Source of the DNA: Erythrobacter donghaensis | Lineage (GTDB): Bacteria > Pseudomonadota > Alphaproteobacteria > Sphingomonadales > Sphingomonadaceae | Direction: 5' to 3' | Assembly (NCBI RefSeq): GCF_001557325.1 | Contig: NZ_LSJS01000126.1 | Coordinates: 1-10,211 of the forward strand | Length of the DNA stretch: 10,211 nt | In this document: positions 8,103 through 10,211 of the stretch, piece after piece | How positions within the stretch are numbered: the stretch's first letter is position 1 | Layout of the letters: each line of letters opens with the position of its first letter | Notes under the pieces: model-generated | The model's database searches: none | What the model was told of the DNA's origin: nothing | Seen by the model: the letters and a program-made list of their open reading frames with translations, nothing else | Made by a program: the position numbers and the translations under genes

Positions 8103-8570
8103 CTAGCGCGCCATCGCCACCATCACCCGGTCGAGCGCCTGCAAAAACCGCGAGCGGTCCGCCTTGCCGAAGGGCGCGGGGCCGCCGCCCGCTGACCCTG
8201 TGGGTCCGTCCATCCCGGCGCGCAGGTCGGCCAGAATCGCGCGGGTGGCGATGGCGCCGCCGATGCTGGCGGCGGTGAACTCGTCCCCCTTGTGCCCGAG
8301 CACCCGCGCGCCTGCCTTCAGACAGCGCTCGGCAAGCAGGATGTCGCCGGTGACGACCACGCTCCGCCCATCGGCCGCCCGCGCGATCCAGTCATCCGCC
8401 GCATCGAAGCTGTCCGACACCACCACGCGCTTCACCCGCGGGCTTTCGGGAATGCGGAACGGGGCATTGCTGACCACGCGCACCTCGGCGCGGTAGCGTT
8501 CCGCGACGCGATAGATCTCGTCCTTCACCGGACAGGCATCGGCGTCGATCAGAATGGTGACGGGGGGCAT
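8103..8570 (-). CDS. YaiI/YqxD family protein (UPF0178, DUF188)
   Basis: At 155 residues this is the usual family length. The signature motifs are present: ILIDADACPVK (6-16), SNAPFRIP (34-41), DSFDAADDWIA (53-63), VVTGDILLAERCL (72-84), VLGHKGDEFT (90-99) and the C-terminal GGGPAPFGKADRSRFLQALDRV (128-149). The conserved acidic residues D9, D11, D60 and D76 suggest a PIN/NYN-like nuclease fold, but no activity is firmly established for the family. ATG 8570 begins directly at the conserved first strand; no clear ribosome binding site precedes it. The gene converges on the RidA-family gene with a 15-base gap and is probably a single-gene transcript. Confidence 0.95.
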   Translation of the reverse strand: MPPVTILIDADACPVKDEIYRVAERYRAEVRVVSNAPFRIPESPRVKRVVVSDSFDAADDWIARAADGRSVVVTGDILLAERCLKAGARVLGHKGDEFTAASIGGAIATRAILADLRAGMDGPTGSAGGGPAPFGKADRSRFLQALDRVMVAMAR

Positions 8571-8615
8571 GGCGCGGGCTTAGCCGAATGGCGAGGGGGG
8601 CGTAAATGGCAAGCC

Positions 8616-8725
8616 CGGTCCTCCCCGGCACGGGGAGGGGGCGAAGCGGAAGCGGCCGAGGGGCAGGCGGCAATCCTCCCCTTCAGGGGAGGGGGACCAC
8701 CGAAGGTGGTGGAGGGGCATACGAG
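8616..8725. repeat. Cluster of dispersed-repeat palindromes
   Basis: Three hairpins stand in a row: CCTCCCC/GGGGAGG with a 5-base loop (8620-8638), CCTCCCC-TTCA-GGGGAGG (8675-8692) and ACCACC-GAA-GGTGGT (8696-8710), ending in GGAGGGG. The combination of a GGGGAGG stem followed by ACCACCGAAGGTGGT is a layout I associate with intergenic repeats in sphingomonads; copy number elsewhere cannot be checked here. No open reading frame here looks coding. The cluster separates the GC-rich core from the AT-rich operon and may serve as a terminator zone for it. Confidence 0.6.
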
Positions 8726-8765
8726 GGTGATCCGAAGGGTTGGCGCGTGCCTGCACTCGAGCAAG

Positions 8766-8790
8766 GTTTCACGCAGAGGCGCAGAGGGAA
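8766..8790. repeat. Possible dispersed repeat containing CACGCAGAGGCGCAGAGG
   Basis: The motif TTCACGCAGAGGCGCAGAGG has an internal near-duplication of GCAGAGGC. I recall similar strings scattered between genes in alphaproteobacteria. It sits ten bases beyond the stop of the 363-residue gene. The call rests on memory only. Confidence 0.3.
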
Positions 8791-8799
8791 GGGGGGAGT

Positions 8800-9891
8800 C
8801 TAATCCGCCTCTTCTATGTCGATATACTTCTTGCCCTTGCCCTTGCCGACGAAGGTGACTTTCACCTTATGGTTCACCATCGGGCCAATGATATCATCTA
8901 CAGCGTCTTCAAGTCCGGTTACACGCACACGCCTTCCACTTGCTTCGACCTCAAGCCAATTAGCGTCTAGATCGAGAGCCCGAAGTGTTCCAATAATCTC
9001 ACTTCTAGCTTCACTCGATGGAGGTGTGAGCCTTTCAATGTGCTCCGAAGAATAAGTTTTTGCGTCCGAAGTAAGATTAATTTCTTTTGAATTGTCAAAT
9101 GAATATATTCTGACCTTTTCGTATGACTTGCCATTTGGAGCAAGACTTCTCGCAAGTCGAACAAAGGCTTCGCGATAATCCTCACGGCGCACTGTCAGTT
9201 CGAGTTGAGTTTGATCGCTCTGCGTAGACGCATAAACGATATCTAAGAATTTATCAGTAATTTCCTGAGGATTGAGGCTGGACTTAAAAAAATCAGACTG
9301 CTTGGGCGCTTCGACTGCAACGGCGAATTGATAACTAGATGGCGGGGCGTAGAATAGCCAAGGGCGACAATAATCTCTAATTTCAATAGGAGCTTGTCCC
9401 CGAGTTCTGAATGGTGAATCGCTGAGATATTCAATAGTTCTGATGAACAGGCTTTGTATGTTTTGAACTTTATTAATTACAAGCTCCAAAGGGGCTCCGC
9501 CTTTTATAATTTCGCCTCCACTCAGAGATATGATTATCTGTCCGGGAAGAAATTTTACAGCGCCGTCTTTTTTGGATTTTTCATTCCAAGAGGCTTGCAA
9601 AACCAGCTGCAATTGCTCCTGAATATCGGCTGGAAGGCTTTCGCTAAGTAGTTGCATCGACAGACTTGCCGCGCGTTCATACTCTGCACCCTTAAAGAGT
9701 AGAGAGGCAGCCGAAAGGCCAATTATCCCTCTAGTGCGGGGCTTCTCCAAGGGAATCTGGTTGAATGCTTCCACTTCAAAATCAGCGGCTTGCCTATAAA
9801 GCCCTTCGGAATCGTGTCTGTTATACAGCCTGACTTGACTTGCGGTAAACGCGATGTCGACGCTCTGTTTGTGAATTTCGGCCCAACTCAT
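8800..9891 (-). CDS. Unknown AT-rich protein (363 aa), probably acquired
   Basis: I do not recognise this protein. Residues 1-100 look helical and repeat-like (SEGLYRQAADFEVEAFNQ, then SAASLLFKGAEYERAASLSMQLL), in the style of TPR helices. The middle (about 105-270) is mixed, with PWLFYAPPSSYQFAVAVE. The C-terminus (about 300-363) is a small beta-rich module, WLEVEASGRRVRVTGL through HKVKVTFVGKGKGKKYIDIEEAD. There is no signal peptide and no membrane segment, so it is cytoplasmic. An in-frame TAA at 9898-9900 limits the start to CTG 9894 or ATG 9891. I take ATG, which overlaps the upstream gene's stop as TGATG, although no ribosome binding site is evident, consistent with coupled translation. 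Codon and base use are much AT-richer than the left side: the 60 bases 9061-9120 hold only 18 G/C. Confidence 0.8.
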   Translation of the reverse strand: MSWAEIHKQSVDIAFTASQVRLYNRHDSEGLYRQAADFEVEAFNQIPLEKPRTRGIIGLSAASLLFKGAEYERAASLSMQLLSESLPADIQEQLQLVLQASWNEKSKKDGAVKFLPGQIIISLSGGEIIKGGAPLELVINKVQNIQSLFIRTIEYLSDSPFRTRGQAPIEIRDYCRPWLFYAPPSSYQFAVAVEAPKQSDFFKSSLNPQEITDKFLDIVYASTQSDQTQLELTVRREDYREAFVRLARSLAPNGKSYEKVRIYSFDNSKEINLTSDAKTYSSEHIERLTPPSSEARSEIIGTLRALDLDANWLEVEASGRRVRVTGLEDAVDDIIGPMVNHKVKVTFVGKGKGKKYIDIEEAD

Positions 9892-10211
9892 CAGACGTTA
9901 CCCGAACGCGAGGAAAGGAGCACGACCTTCTGCTGAAATCCAGTTACAGCAGCTATTGCTGGAAGTGGGTGCTGCGCCGCCTCTGTTTGCCTTACCTTAG
10001 AAGTAAGGCGTTGATCGCAGATGGCTCTTCGGCCTTTGTCGACACCGGACACCTCAAATCGAAGTGCAGTTTCGAGGTCATCGATCGCGCTGCCCCTCGG
10101 GGCAACGTAATAGTCTGCGCCAGTAAGAGTCTCGGCCCTTTGTATCGCTACGAGGTCGGGACTGTCAGGATTTCCGTGTGTGGCCGGGCATAATGGGCAA
10201 CAAGGAGTCCC
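9891..10211 (-). CDS. C-terminal part (106 aa) of an unknown protein, first gene of the AT-rich operon
   Basis: The frame is open from the window edge to TGA at 9893-9891 without any start codon needed, so the gene enters from the right. Visible features are a Cys-rich CCPLC near the edge and an acidic stretch THGNPDSPDLVAIQRAE. A folded-looking block GADYYVAPRGSAIDDLE-ALRFEVSGVDKG follows (about residues 29-58), and a Lys/Arg-containing tail ends SSRSGNV. The composition is protein-like and the stop overlaps the next start as TGATG, both arguing for a real gene. A block of the type ADYYV-P-G-DDLE followed by EVSG-D-G feels like a conserved family, but I cannot name it. Function is unknown. 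Confidence 0.7.
   Translation of the reverse strand, partial: GTPCCPLCPATHGNPDSPDLVAIQRAETLTGADYYVAPRGSAIDDLETALRFEVSGVDKGRRAICDQRLTSKVRQTEAAQHPLPAIAAVTGFQQKVVLLSSRSGNV

Noticed and set aside
8616..8725. CRISPR array
   Set aside because: The repeated GGGGAGG palindromes are short, unevenly spaced and not separated by regular spacers.
9969..10193. 74-codon rightward frame near the right edge
   Set aside because: It is the shadow of the partial minus-strand gene 9891-10211, which is open to the edge and coupled to the next gene.

Overview
The window is GC-rich for about 8.7 kb and then turns clearly AT-richer. Codon usage, gene families and short GC-rich palindromic repeats suggest an alphaproteobacterium, most likely of the Sphingomonadales (Erythrobacter/Porphyrobacter-like). 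That placement is inference from gene style, not from a marker gene.

Left part (1-2625): two leftward paralogous genes for secreted proteins of unknown function, the first cut by the window edge, and a rightward exported amidohydrolase. The 5' end of the cut gene plus its whole divergent upstream region (1-200) is a diverged copy of 1155-1354. It even keeps an orphan copy of the amidohydrolase start. I read this as an old tandem duplication with a unit of about 1.15 kb.

Middle part (2670-5353): a rightward acyltransferase-3 family membrane protein and an unrecognised small polytopic membrane protein. They converge on a leftward two-gene operon made of a four-helix membrane protein and a 100-residue winged-helix regulator, which overlap by 4 bases (GTGA). 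Upstream of this operon are three copies of a 21-bp palindrome, CACTTTCC-N5-GGAAAGTG, the likely operators for autoregulation.

Thiamine part (5354-8087): the stretch 5354-5670 holds no gene. It contains the operator array, a tentative promoter and a TPP riboswitch (THI element) in front of thiC. A hairpin can form over the thiC ribosome binding site. After thiC come a repeat-like palindrome and a RidA-family gene whose product is exported and lacks the catalytic arginine. A YaiI/UPF0178 gene converges on it.

Right part (8571-10211): 229 bases of dispersed-repeat-like palindromes, then a leftward AT-rich operon. It comprises a 363-residue protein of unknown family and, overlapping it by one base (TGATG), the C-terminal 106 residues of another unknown protein whose start lies outside the window. 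This pair looks horizontally acquired and is the best candidate here for an undescribed system, but its function cannot be read from the sequence.
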